DNA of 64,000 bases, taken from Taenia hydatigena. Taxonomy: Eukaryota; Platyhelminthes; Cestoda; Cyclophyllidea; Taeniidae. Numbering within the stretch: position 1 is the first letter of the stretch; each line of letters begins with the position of its first letter. The translations under genes were made by a program, and so were the position numbers. Shown piece after piece: positions 44,901 through 50,375 of this stretch. The stretch spans positions 3,553,381-3,617,380 of the forward strand of contig JADWOT020000009.1 of assembly GCA_036345935.2 (NCBI GenBank), given 5' to 3'. Under the pieces are notes generated by a model. It was not told where the DNA came from, did not search any database, and saw only the letters and a program-made list of their open reading frames with translations.

Positions 44901-47394
44901 CACTGTGTCTTCTGCAGGAGAAGTTGATAGATTGCGCTGCATTGAGCGAGCAGGCGATCCAGTTGTTGGTCCATCAGATGATGAGTTAAAGGGAAAGGTT
45001 TATTGTTACTTACTGCCTAACAGATGGCAGTTTTACTTCCTTGCTGGTGTACTTGTGGATTCACTAGCTGCGATCTGACAATGGGAAATATGTTTTTCTA
45101 TATCTATAGTACCTATGGCTAACTTCAAACCAAATTACCAGCGAGATGAAACATGCATCATGTCAGCGCAAAAAGTCCACCTAGAAACACTCGTGAGCAT
45201 GGGAATAGGGACGAATTATGAAACCTTTTACGAAAATTAAACGATACTTTTTTTAGTGGCAGATTTTTCTTTATGCAGTCGTTCGAAGCTAATACAGTAT
45301 CGAATGTGAGGCCGGTAGAGGAAAAGCACAATTGAGATACGACTCTTGTATATTACCTTATCAAAATACCTTCCTCGCTCTAAGTATACCATTCTACGCT
45401 ATAAATCTGACAAATGTCGTGTAAATGGTAGTGTTTTAATGAAGAACCTTTTTAAACACCGAAATTTGACAAATATTATTCCCAACTCTTGCATTTATCG
45501 GAGCAAATTACGGTTTTTTAATCCTGTAAAACACGAATACCATTCATATTTGTTTCTAGACTGTCTTGTAATTTTCATACTATTCCCCTCTTACTCTGTT
45601 TTAAACGCATTCGCGAATTAATCCAGCATTCTCATTAGCCGACTCTCGCCCATAGGGTGCGTGTGCAGGCGCTGAATGCAGTTGGTGTGAGTCCCTTCTC
45701 GGGGATTCTCCACTTTTCCACCCTCCCACCGCTTCCATTACCGCTGACACTGTGTTGTATCGGAACCACCGCGAGTGGTATCAAACTTCGGTGGTCTTCA
45801 TCTGTCGACTCTCACGAGGCCGATGCGACACACCCGAAATCGAAACTCTCGGCCTCAGGCAATATCAAGTACATCCTCGAAATGAGCAAAAAACCGGAAT
45901 CCAAGTAAGTAATACCCTTGATCACAAATTCACTCATTTGCTCACTGCTGCACTTAACGCCTTCCTCACTTCATCGTCCCCTATGTGCACAACAATGTTT
46001 CGCAGGGGATGGGTAACCATCTTCGAGGGACCACAAACCTCTTTTAAGGCACGTAAACTCTCGGAGGCCACACTATACTACTTTCGCGTTGCCGCAGTTA
46101 ATATCAGCGGACAAGGCGCCTTCTCTGAGGTCCTGCAGGAAAAAACAGCCTACTCACAACCACCACCTGTCGAAGGTAAAAAACATTTTTAAATAATCTC
46201 ATCTTTCGTGCGTGGAGAAGGGAAAGGTTCCCTTAAAATTTAGGCAGTTCATGTTACCTTCATATAATTGGATTTTTTTGTTTGGATCGCTCTTTATAAA
46301 TAGCTTCGCTGAGATTGCTCAACTCACCGTGTTGCTCTTTTTTATTGCCGTCAGCACCACAAGTGTTTGACGTCTCCCACACTCAATGCAAACTCCAATG
46401 GCCAGCGCTGAATAACATGGGGCAGGACCCGCTGCTCTATTTAGTTCAATTGACCCGCGTTCCTGGCATCTCTGTCACGACCGCCGCTACAAAAACAGCG
46501 TTGGGATCTTTACCGTCGACTGAGTCTGAAACCGTGACTACGGCAGGGGCAGTAACAGAAGCGTGGGAGGGGGAGGAGGAGGCAGTGACAGTCTACCGAG
46601 GAGCAGAGACTTCTTGCATCATTAGTAATCTTATCTCTGGTACTAATTACATCGCCAGAGTATGTGCCATCCGCTGCTGCCAAACGGAATCTTTGGAACA
46701 GCCACCCCTTCCAACCTCTAAGACCAAAGTCAACCAGGAACTTGTCGCTATGCAGGTCTGCTTCTACAGTGTATAAAGCATGGGTTCGAAATCTTACAGA
46801 GTGGAAGTAATATTCAGCTCATGTGCAACTCTATTTTAGGCCCCATTGCCGGCTTTCTCATCCAGTTCCACATGTGCTAAGATAATGCTTATACACGGTC
46901 CCTTCTCCGTTGGTACGGTTTTCACAACTCTGCCAGAGAAGCGAATGTTCGTAGGCGAGTTTATCAACTCGGTATTGCTCAGGTCGACTCTTGTCAACTA
47001 TCGTGCGGCTCTACCTCCATCGCTAACACAGTCAGCGCAGGAAAAGTCGCCTGCCCCTCCGCCTCGACGCGCATCCCTGTTGGCGAACCACGTGAACCAC
47101 CTCATCGTGCTGTTTCAACGCTTGCGTGCGTATCCCCTCTTTCGACGTATCAGTGGCCACTCCACAACCTCATCGCGAGAGCGCGCCCAGCGCCGAATGG
47201 CTTGCTTATTTGTCATCGGGTTTGTGCTACTTACGCTGCTCTGCGCCTGGTTTGCGAATCAGTTTCTTCTCAAGTTTTCTGACGATGTCTCTCCGACCAT
47301 TAAATGGCCCAGTGGTGGCGGCTCTCTAGAAGACAGTAGCTCCTCTGCACGGGCTGCTCTTTATGCCACTCGTGGTCGTCAACATCACCAGTAG
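2395..47394 (+). CDS. FNDC3: FNDC3-family fibronectin type III membrane protein, 18 exons, 5' incomplete
   Basis: The joined exons are 2395-2939, 9716-10021, 11975-12122, 15156-15542, 19179-19819, 22859-23190, 23535-23594, 27406-27613, 31845-31963, 32630-33005, 34037-34304, 36898-38132, 39882-40182, 43190-43742, 45656-45904, 46006-46175, 46355-46755 and 46840-47394. Every junction is GT-AG and phase-matched, so one frame of about 2,284 codons is open to the TAG stop, which is strong internal support. Order: a VPPGHLVQQIVDEDGV motif matching the VPPGYISQVIEDSTGV region of vertebrate FNDC3A, then Pro-rich and basic low-complexity sequence, nine FnIII domains and one C-terminal transmembrane helix. 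Family members are tail-anchored proteins of the ER and secretory pathway; vertebrate FNDC3A has roles in cell adhesion and spermatid development. Vertebrate proteins are near 1,200 residues, so this one is enlarged. The first coding exon or exons lie upstream of the window. Confidence 0.93.
8418..8457 (-). CDS. Candidate antisense exon 2, 40 nt
   Basis: A good acceptor (attattcttccag on the minus strand) is followed by a segment that, joined in phase 1 to the exon at 8795-8942, reads V-ILENAQWGDAEQ, then a GTGAGG donor in phase 2. The same stretch is also open in another frame (LSLRTPNGEMPNKGEAAV) to 8332, so the phase choice rests only on the upstream exon. No further exon was found, and no family was recognised. 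Confidence 0.22.
8795..8942 (-). CDS. Candidate antisense exon nested in FNDC3 intron
   Basis: On the minus strand an ATG at 8942 opens a 49-codon frame that begins MHACMEWKVSP and ends CRQYVNGKLIG, followed by a strong donor (GTGAGT, phase 1) after 8795. A second possible donor (GTAAGC) lies a few codons earlier in the same phase. A long pyrimidine tract precedes the ATG. The segment is GC-rich and unbiased in amino-acid use, unlike the flanking intron. I do not recognise the protein. It could be the first coding exon of a nested gene, or a chance frame in a GC-rich patch. Confidence 0.3.
9716..10021 (+). CDS. FNDC3: FNDC3 exon 2: basic low-complexity region
   Basis: This exon is phase 0 at both ends (acceptor tcttatttaag, donor GTACGT). 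It encodes a Lys/Arg/Ser/Ala-rich segment with basic clusters (GRPKKQSASGKKK, SRARKSRKP) and ends in SHPKISALLRD. Vertebrate FNDC3 has a comparable basic low-complexity linker before the first FnIII domain. The start could instead be 9728, a second in-phase AG. Assignment rests on position, phase and composition rather than on conserved residues. Confidence 0.78.
10022..11974. other. FNDC3 intron, 1.95 kb
   Basis: AT-rich intron. Short open frames (10424-10745, 11630-11815) have no recognisable similarity and no splice sites compatible with the host frame. Confidence 0.7.
11975..12122 (+). CDS. FNDC3: FNDC3 exon 3: linker
   Basis: This 148-nt exon follows the acceptor ccattgtag in phase 0 and ends at a GTATGT donor in phase 1. 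It encodes an acidic, Ser-rich linker from DYSSLTFDETDSKAV to NVVRPTNG. It is too short to stand out as an open frame, and was found by walking between matched splice sites. Its phases fit exons 2 and 4 exactly. No domain is visible. Confidence 0.75.
12123..15155. other. FNDC3 intron, 3.0 kb
   Basis: AT-rich intron. It contains two small perfect inverted repeats (13251-13276 and 14256-14305), described under findings. There is no coding evidence on either strand. Confidence 0.65.
15156..15542 (+). CDS. FNDC3: FNDC3 exon 4: Ser/Thr/Lys-rich linker
   Basis: The acceptor gtctctcag is used in phase 1 and the frame passes through MNGDLTPAEACELKASFGRL, then a Thr/Ala/Lys-rich low-complexity tail ending KRKKTSKN. 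The donor is the weaker GTGTGT at 15543 (phase 1), the only choice that keeps the frame into exon 5. No folded domain is apparent. Confidence 0.8.
15543..19178. other. FNDC3 intron, 3.6 kb
   Basis: AT-rich intron starting in a short GT repeat. I saw no exon, no repeat copy and no RNA gene in it. Confidence 0.65.
19179..19819 (+). CDS. FNDC3: FNDC3 exon 5: proline-rich region leading into FnIII-1
   Basis: The acceptor caatctttag (phase 1) opens a Lys/Gln/Ser-rich segment, then a strongly Pro-rich stretch with runs of six to eight prolines (around 19455-19510) and Pro/Tyr/His motifs, matching the Pro/Tyr-rich region upstream of FnIII-1 in vertebrate FNDC3. The end, AIVQVLSRIAPPK, parallels the VQDILSGIEKPQV entry into the first FnIII domain. 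The donor is a consensus GTAAGT at 19820, phase 0. The polyproline could bind SH3, WW or profilin partners; that is inference. Confidence 0.88.
20455..20477. repeat. (TA)n microsatellite
   Basis: An uninterrupted run of about eleven TA units inside an FNDC3 intron. Confidence 0.9.
21470..22262. mobile_element. Interspersed repeat, copy A
   Basis: From actggttgactgactgac at 21477 to actatttgc at 22262 this is nearly identical to 38881-39597. Copy A keeps two segments of about 35 nt that copy B lacks (near 21525-21560 and 21692-21725). No target duplication is visible at its ends. Both copies share an open frame of 69 codons on the minus strand (here 22005-22214), probably incidental. The sequence has no recognised transposase. 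Confidence 0.8.
22859..23190 (+). CDS. FNDC3: FNDC3 exon 6: FnIII-1, strands A to C' with insertion
   Basis: Follows the acceptor gcgttacag in phase 0. ISSVDCRSVTINISIP gives strands A and B of FnIII-1. A Ser/Lys/Glu-rich insertion of about 60 residues (from GEQPPNSTGEV) then replaces the BC loop, and strand C returns in DLRFALYLAERNENFVCVY. The donor GTGCGT at 23191 (phase 2) was chosen because only it fits the next exon; in-frame reading past it soon meets a stop. Confidence 0.85.
23191..23534. other. FNDC3 intron, 344 nt
   Basis: Short intron with a pyrimidine-rich acceptor (cacctctttcaatttcag). Nothing else is seen. Confidence 0.75.
23535..23594 (+). CDS. FNDC3: FNDC3 exon 7: FnIII-1, strands E and F (60 nt)
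   Basis: This is the shortest exon. It encodes GEVTCILLQDLRPGVQYNI, which matches the GEELECNLKDLRPATDYHV segment of FNDC3A FnIII-1, including the LRPxxxY core of the E-F region. It is phase 2 at both ends; the acceptor is ttcaatttcag and the donor GTACGT. Despite its length the match is convincing. Confidence 0.9.
23595..27405. other. FNDC3 intron, 3.8 kb
   Basis: AT-rich intron. Its last 880 nt (26527-27405) are unusually open: a 154-codon frame is followed by a second frame that runs in phase into exon 8. No similarity to a known protein was recognised. Confidence 0.65.
27406..27613 (+). CDS. FNDC3: FNDC3 exon 8: end of FnIII-1, start of FnIII-2
   Basis: Begins in phase 2 after tttcttgtag with strand G of FnIII-1 (VCCMYEGLCGTASESTEFVT) and continues as FnIII-2 (CPRPPNVFARTKSTLSVRW, VPVDNGAKITSYCLQY), which matches the FNDC3A segment CPFPPKLAHRSKSSLTLQW plus APIDNGSKITNYLLEW. 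The conserved DNG-x-I-x-Y and core Trp are present. Donor GTAAGT at 27614, phase 0. Confidence 0.95.
27614..31844. other. FNDC3 intron, 4.2 kb
   Basis: AT-rich intron without coding evidence; the pyrimidine-rich acceptor (tgatttttttcttcag) is strong. A GC-richer patch at 29320-29450 has no recognised content. Confidence 0.65.
31845..31963 (+). CDS. FNDC3: FNDC3 exon 9: FnIII-2, strands C' to F
   Basis: Phase 0 acceptor. Encodes FQICYTGTQRFHKLSHLLPA, then TTYMLRVAAINAHGQ, the C'-E-F strands of FnIII-2 with the family pattern L-x-P-x-T-x-Y-x-x-R-V-x-A-x-N. Vertebrate FNDC3A has FFGSQKHCKLTKLCPAMGYTF here. The donor is gttggt at 31964 (phase 2), weaker than average, fixed by the frame into exon 10. 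Confidence 0.9.
31964..32629. other. FNDC3 intron, 666 nt
   Basis: Intron with no other feature seen. Confidence 0.75.
32630..33005 (+). CDS. FNDC3: FNDC3 exon 10: end of FnIII-2, FnIII-3, start of FnIII-4
   Basis: Phase 2 start completes Ser, then PWSDVVSVMTYG ends FnIII-2. FnIII-3 is contained here almost intact: PPRLLKATTHSLHLTWELQP, RYQLEMQEGEARQHFKKVF, YLVEGLRRCCLYRFRLAASN, ISHWSDIVAFRTAPD. FnIII-4 starts with LPTAPKGLR. This is the least inserted FnIII domain and aligns well with FNDC3A FnIII-3 (YTLEIQEDENDNLFHPKYTG). Donor GTGAGC, phase 0. Confidence 0.95.
33006..34036. other. FNDC3 intron, 1.03 kb
   Basis: AT-rich intron; nothing else is seen. Confidence 0.75.
34037..34304 (+). CDS. 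FNDC3: FNDC3 exon 11: FnIII-4, strands A to C, Gln-rich insertion
   Basis: Acceptor tggcctgcag, phase 0. Reads RPFHVNLCWLAPDDDGGMPV, then SAYRLEILMPQ, the strand B-C core of FnIII-4 with the D-x-G-G-x-x-x-x-x-Y pattern. A Gln/His-rich low-complexity segment (HATHQQQLQQQQHKK) then begins an insertion that continues into exon 12. Donor GTACGT, phase 1. Confidence 0.9.
34305..36897. other. FNDC3 intron, 2.6 kb
   Basis: AT-rich intron with a short (TCA)n run at 36619-36632. No coding evidence. Confidence 0.7.
36898..38132 (+). CDS. FNDC3: FNDC3 exon 12: rest of FnIII-4, FnIII-5, most of FnIII-6
   Basis: The largest exon (1,235 nt). It starts in phase 1 in a low-complexity insertion, then resumes FnIII-4 at WYAIYEGRCREVTVYNLTPG. 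FnIII-5 runs from PPSNLRLFGHPKPTQLNFTW through an insertion of about 85 residues to FRLRARNSTGWSEWSEWS, with a doubled WSXWS-type motif at 37794-37817. FnIII-6 starts at PPRVKPTSAISVLVSWEEV, keeps NGAPIIEYRVEW and enters a third insertion. Donor GTAAAT, phase 0. Confidence 0.94.
38133..39881. other. FNDC3 intron, 1.75 kb, with repeat copy B
   Basis: Holds the repeat at 38874-39597. Outside it no further feature is seen. Confidence 0.75.
38874..39597. mobile_element. Interspersed repeat, copy B, with 8-bp target duplication
   Basis: A 724-nt block nearly identical to copy A but lacking two internal segments. It is bounded by the direct repeat ctgtttca at 38866-38873 and 39598-39605. The ends are imperfect inverted repeats over about 18 bp when aligned from caaactggttgac on the left and the complement of gtcatgtgaaactatttg on the right. 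An 8-bp duplication fits hAT-, P- or Merlin-like non-autonomous DNA transposons. No transposase is encoded. Confidence 0.7.
39882..40182 (+). CDS. FNDC3: FNDC3 exon 13: end of FnIII-6, start of FnIII-7
   Basis: Phase 0 after ccttttcacaag. VYSGLERHFELHDLQPASRI, then AFRVRAVNVAGAGGWSPVGG, closes FnIII-6 and parallels IYHGTDTRFEIRDLLPAAQY in FNDC3A. FnIII-7 begins with PSGLALDSSS and reaches ARLVWIAPFDNGCPITS, with the conserved Trp and DNG. Donor GTATGC, phase 1. Confidence 0.93.
40183..43189. other. FNDC3 intron, 3.0 kb
   Basis: AT-rich intron with short GT-rich (42636-42656) and TA-rich (42973-43014) stretches near its 3' end. Open frames at 41352-41605 and 41643-41963 match nothing I know. 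Confidence 0.65.
43190..43742 (+). CDS. FNDC3: FNDC3 exon 14: FnIII-7 with a very long insertion
   Basis: Phase 1 after ttttgtccag. YNLEVTRYTDGQ is strand C of FnIII-7. Roughly 150 residues of low-complexity sequence follow (Pro/Ser runs, an acidic SSSEEEAAEVEGDGSGGG stretch, then Ser/His-rich sequence) before strand E returns in EHVRYTLTGLEIGAKYR. Donor GTAGGT, phase 2. It is the largest loop insertion in the protein. Confidence 0.92.
43743..45655. other. FNDC3 intron, 1.9 kb
   Basis: AT-rich intron; nothing else is seen. Confidence 0.7.
45656..45904 (+). CDS. FNDC3: FNDC3 exon 15: end of FnIII-7, start of FnIII-8
   Basis: Phase 2 start completes Arg, then VRVQALNAVGVSPFSGILHF and STLPPLPLPL, strongly like the IRIQAINEIGAGPFSQFIKA plus PLPPLPPRLE region of FNDC3A. 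FnIII-8 continues with ASGIKLRWSSS and IKYILEMSKKPES. Donor GTAAGT, phase 2. Confidence 0.95.
46006..46175 (+). CDS. FNDC3: FNDC3 exon 16: FnIII-8, strands C' to G
   Basis: A 101-nt intron separates it from exon 15. GWVTIFEGPQTSFKARKLSE and ATLYYFRVAAVNISGQGAFS give the second half of FnIII-8, parallel to FISIYRGPSHTYKVQRLTEF in FNDC3A. It ends VLQEKTAYSQPPPVE with a phase 1 donor (GTAAAA). Confidence 0.95.
46355..46755 (+). CDS. FNDC3: FNDC3 exon 17: FnIII-9
   Basis: Phase 1 after attgccgtcag. APQVFDVSHTQCKLQWPALN begins FnIII-9 (FNDC3A: APRVTQLEGNSCEILW). A Thr/Glu-rich insertion of about 45 residues follows LVQLTRVPG. VYRGAETSCIISNLISGTNY and IARVCAIRCCQTE complete the fold, close to VYKGEEATFQISGLQTNTDY and the RVCACRRC end of the vertebrate protein. 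Donor gtctgc, phase 0. Confidence 0.94.
46840..47394 (+). CDS. FNDC3: FNDC3 exon 18: C-terminal transmembrane helix and stop
   Basis: Phase 0 after ctctattttag. HGPFSVGTVFTTLPEKR corresponds to the GAFSPSAAFVLQRSE segment that follows FnIII-9 in FNDC3A. A linker leads to a hydrophobic helix (MACLFVIGFVLLTLLCAWFA, about 47197-47270) preceded by Arg-rich sequence, as in a tail anchor. About 40 mostly polar residues follow the helix and end ATRGRQHHQ before TAG at 47392-47394. Vertebrate FNDC3 ends almost directly after the helix. Confidence 0.93.
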   Translation, partial: APLPAFSSSSTCAKIMLIHGPFSVGTVFTTLPEKRMFVGEFINSVLLRSTLVNYRAALPPSLTQSAQEKSPAPPPRRASLLANHVNHLIVLFQRLRAYPLFRRISGHSTTSSRERAQRRMACLFVIGFVLLTLLCAWFANQFLLKFSDDVSPTIKWPSGGGSLEDSSSSARAALYATRGRQHHQ

Positions 47395-48250
47395 TCGTGA
47401 TCGCTTTCTGTCTTTGAATCTCTGCCTCCCTATTTCACTCCCTTCCTTCTTGTGTACGCGCGTGCGTGTTCGTCCCTTGTCTTGTCTTTCTCCTCCACTT
47501 GTGCTTTCCGCCCTCTCTCCTCCTTCCATTTATACATGCACGCATCCCATCTTCCTCTCTATCGTTGTGTGTGGGTGTGTCCGGTGGTGGATTTCTGCCT
47601 TTATTCTCACGCCGTGCACACGGCTACGCTGCGGCGTTGAGAGGATGGGGCATAAGTGCGGTGCGGCGTTGTGAACTCCTCATGGCACCTTTTCGTCCTC
47701 ACCCTTCCCCATTTCCTCTCGTGCGGAGTGCACTGTTCAGTCTCTAGTCCCTCCTCTCCCTTGCCCTGTCCCGTCTCTATGTGATTTTACAGTGTTCCTC
47801 ATGTTTTTACCGCCGCCCTATGTATACATGATGCGCAGGCGGACATTTTCACAAGCACTCAACAGCACAATACCGTACACACATACACACCCCAACCAAC
47901 CTGTGGTATATTTTTTGATTTTGTCAGCTTTTTTCCCGTGTTTGACTAATTTTATGAACCCTATTCATCCTCTATCAGGACTATAGGCACGTAGGTTACG
48001 TTGGATAATGCCGTTGGTGAGTGGAAAGGTTTCCCTTTTCTGGCCTGAAAATATACACACGCGAACACAATTGCCGTTCCACCGACTGTTCCAACGACGC
48101 ACGATCTGCTTTGGAGATGGTTGGTCCGAACCCTTGCTTTTGCATAACACCTTTTGTCTTTTCTCTCTTATCTCTACCTTCTCCTATCCTCCTCTTGTGA
48201 CCTCATTGCAGACAATCAGTTGGTGTAGTTGATGGTCTCGCTTGTCCGTC

Positions 48251-48280
48251 TGTGTGTGTATGCGTGTGTGTGTGGGTGTA
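48251..48280. repeat. GT-rich microsatellite
   Basis: An imperfect (TG)n run within the likely FNDC3 3' UTR. Confidence 0.8.
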
Positions 48281-49473
48281 CGTATGTCCTTTTGTGGTTG
48301 CGCTCTTTCCTTTTCCAGATATATACATTCTAAATTAAGATGTTTTGATCACACATCACAAACGATGCTTGTGCTTGTTACTTATTAAATAATTTAGACG
48401 AGGACATCGTCGGAGTAGGCGGGTATGTAGCAACAACTTCGGTATATCGTCACGTGGCTTTGTTTTACTTACTGCGAGTGTGAAACGGTGGATCCCGTAT
48501 CTAACAGCCATGAAACGCAGTTTGAAAAGAGTATATTTGGTTCCGTTCAAATTTCGTTTATGGAGGCGCTAACAACATTCTAAGGCGAATTAAGGCTGCA
48601 GGGGTCTCTCAACCCTGTCGCATGGCCATTCGTCGTCAAAGCCACGCCCCCTTGTCCAATTAGTGCAGGCTAGACAAGTAAACGGGATTGGGGCTCGAGA
48701 CAATCGCCATGACCGTTATTTCCTTGGGAAGGTGCTTGCCTATGCCTCCCTTTGGGAAAAATTTAAACGTCATCCTTCCATTATATATCCTGAATCACTA
48801 CTTTTACTGATTTGCAGCTGTAAGTATTGGCACAATCTGCTTGTTAATTATGACAAAACTATGGCGGGTAAAATGCATGATTTAAAGCTCCTTGCTGTTC
48901 ACAAAACCACAAACTCCAATTCGCAGATGAAGATAAGTCTCATGCTCCTTATTCCCTACATGTGTATCGCGTCTATACATATCAGCAGAGTTACACAAGC
49001 ACGGAGGCCCTCGAATTGTGGCGGAGTTTGCGCATTTGGAGAGGCTGCGAACAGGTGCTCAACAGAATTTCGTAGTTTTCAGGTTATCCAGAATTTAATA
49101 TTGCGTTGAGATGAAATAGTGGAGTTGCAGTGATACCTTAAGGACCTCCGGATCTGTCACCATGTTTAGGGCGCCGGTGCAAATTGCTGAAACCTCAACG
49201 CAGTACTGCGGTCGTTAATTTCCAAGGCTCTATAGTATATGTATTATGCAGGACAACATACGATAACGATCGACCACACGTTGGGACCGCTACATTTCAG
49301 ATTAAGACCCAAATTCTTAGGTACCTGTGAGGTTCATCGTCTTTCTGGAAAGAATTCATGCGCATAACCAATCATATAAAACTGCTTTTGCGTTACCCAA
49401 AAGCGAGTAATTTAATTTTAGTAAAGTTTAAATAAAAGGTCTAGTTGCCCGCTTGTATATTCTGAAACTGTGG

Positions 49474-49650
49474 TGTAGCGCCTCGAGACTACCTTAAAGA
49501 CAAAATAAGGCATAATTCTTGGGCAGAATGTGCATATTCAGAAAACAGAAGGGGATCGGGGCTGCTGACATGACCCAGAGGTCAGCCCACCCGAAACAGG
49601 CAATATGACAGCCCCAAGTGACCGTAACTGAAAGTGCTGCCGTAGCTGCT
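49474..49650 (+). mobile_element. Diverged LTR-like repeat copy
   Basis: Starts tgtagcgcctcgagact and keeps the order of blocks found in the better copies at 57.6-58.4 kb (aggca-agaat-...-catattca-...-acagagg-like, ctgctg-catg, ggtcagcccac, caatatg, gtgacc). The right end is unclear because the final part has diverged. Confidence 0.6.
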
Positions 49651-50296
49651 GGGCAGACTTTGAAGACGTAATAAGTCAACATGCTGCAAAGAACATGTAA
49701 CACCAGTGTACGGAAGAGCTGAGAGAATACCAGCACAGTGCCTTGCCTGTTTGTTTTGCTGTCGTGCTTATTTTAAGCTACTTGGAAGTTCCAACATATT
49801 GTCTTTGCCATGCTTGTAGTCTTGAAGCCTATCTACACGATAAGAATACACATACGGCTCGACTATTGTTAAGGGATAGATATAAGACTCAATGAACCAC
49901 TGACTTAACGAAGCAATGAATCACTCTAAATCACATCAAATCTGGTGCAACTTTACCAGTTTCTATAAGTCACAGCAAAGCTCAAGAACTCTTGGGCAAA
50001 AAATTTTACATTTGGTAGCAATTACATAATTGCCATTGTTAGTCCATTTCGAATGAAATTATAATTTAAGTACATTTAACAATCCGACGAGAAGCAAAAA
50101 ACTATATCTTAAAAGAAGGAAAGACGGCACTAATATTATCTTTGCTCCCTCTTTCAAGCATTGCAGCTCAATTCGCATTTGCTTGTAGATGAATTTCTGA
50201 TCCGAACTCAGTCAAGGTTGCCTATGTTTGAATGAATGTGCGCGCCTGCTGAATTATTGCTTTATTGATCAGTAGCCTGGTTTGTCGTGGGTAGAT

Positions 50297-50375
50297 ATGT
50301 TATCTGACTCTGCGCCCAGAGGGGACACTTTCATTCGCTATGGTACCCGAGCCTTGCATATAATTACAGGAACGC
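50297..50375 (+). CDS. CACFD1: Flower exon 1 with start codon
   Basis: The ATG at 50297 follows an in-frame stop at 50273, so it is the first in-frame Met. It encodes MLSDSAPRGDTFIRYGTRAL and HIITGT; IRYGTR matches the conserved pre-TM1 motif of Flower proteins. The donor is GTATGC at 50376 in phase 1, followed by an intron of only 34 nt. Confidence 0.75.

Larger units (their letters stand above)
47395..50296. other. FNDC3 3' UTR and intergenic region
   Basis: The first 900 nt are pyrimidine-rich and GT-rich and look like 3' UTR. A GT-rich microsatellite lies at 48251-48280. ATTAAA at 48384-48389 and AATAAA at 49431-49436 are possible poly(A) signals; neither can be proved. One LTR-like repeat starts at 49474. 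A 148-codon open frame (48663-49109) has no recognised homologue. Confidence 0.55.

Noticed and set aside
48663..49109. 148-codon open frame between FNDC3 and Flower
   Set aside because: Starts from TTG, has no recognised domain, low-complexity bias or splice context, and lies in AT-rich sequence. It was not called a gene.
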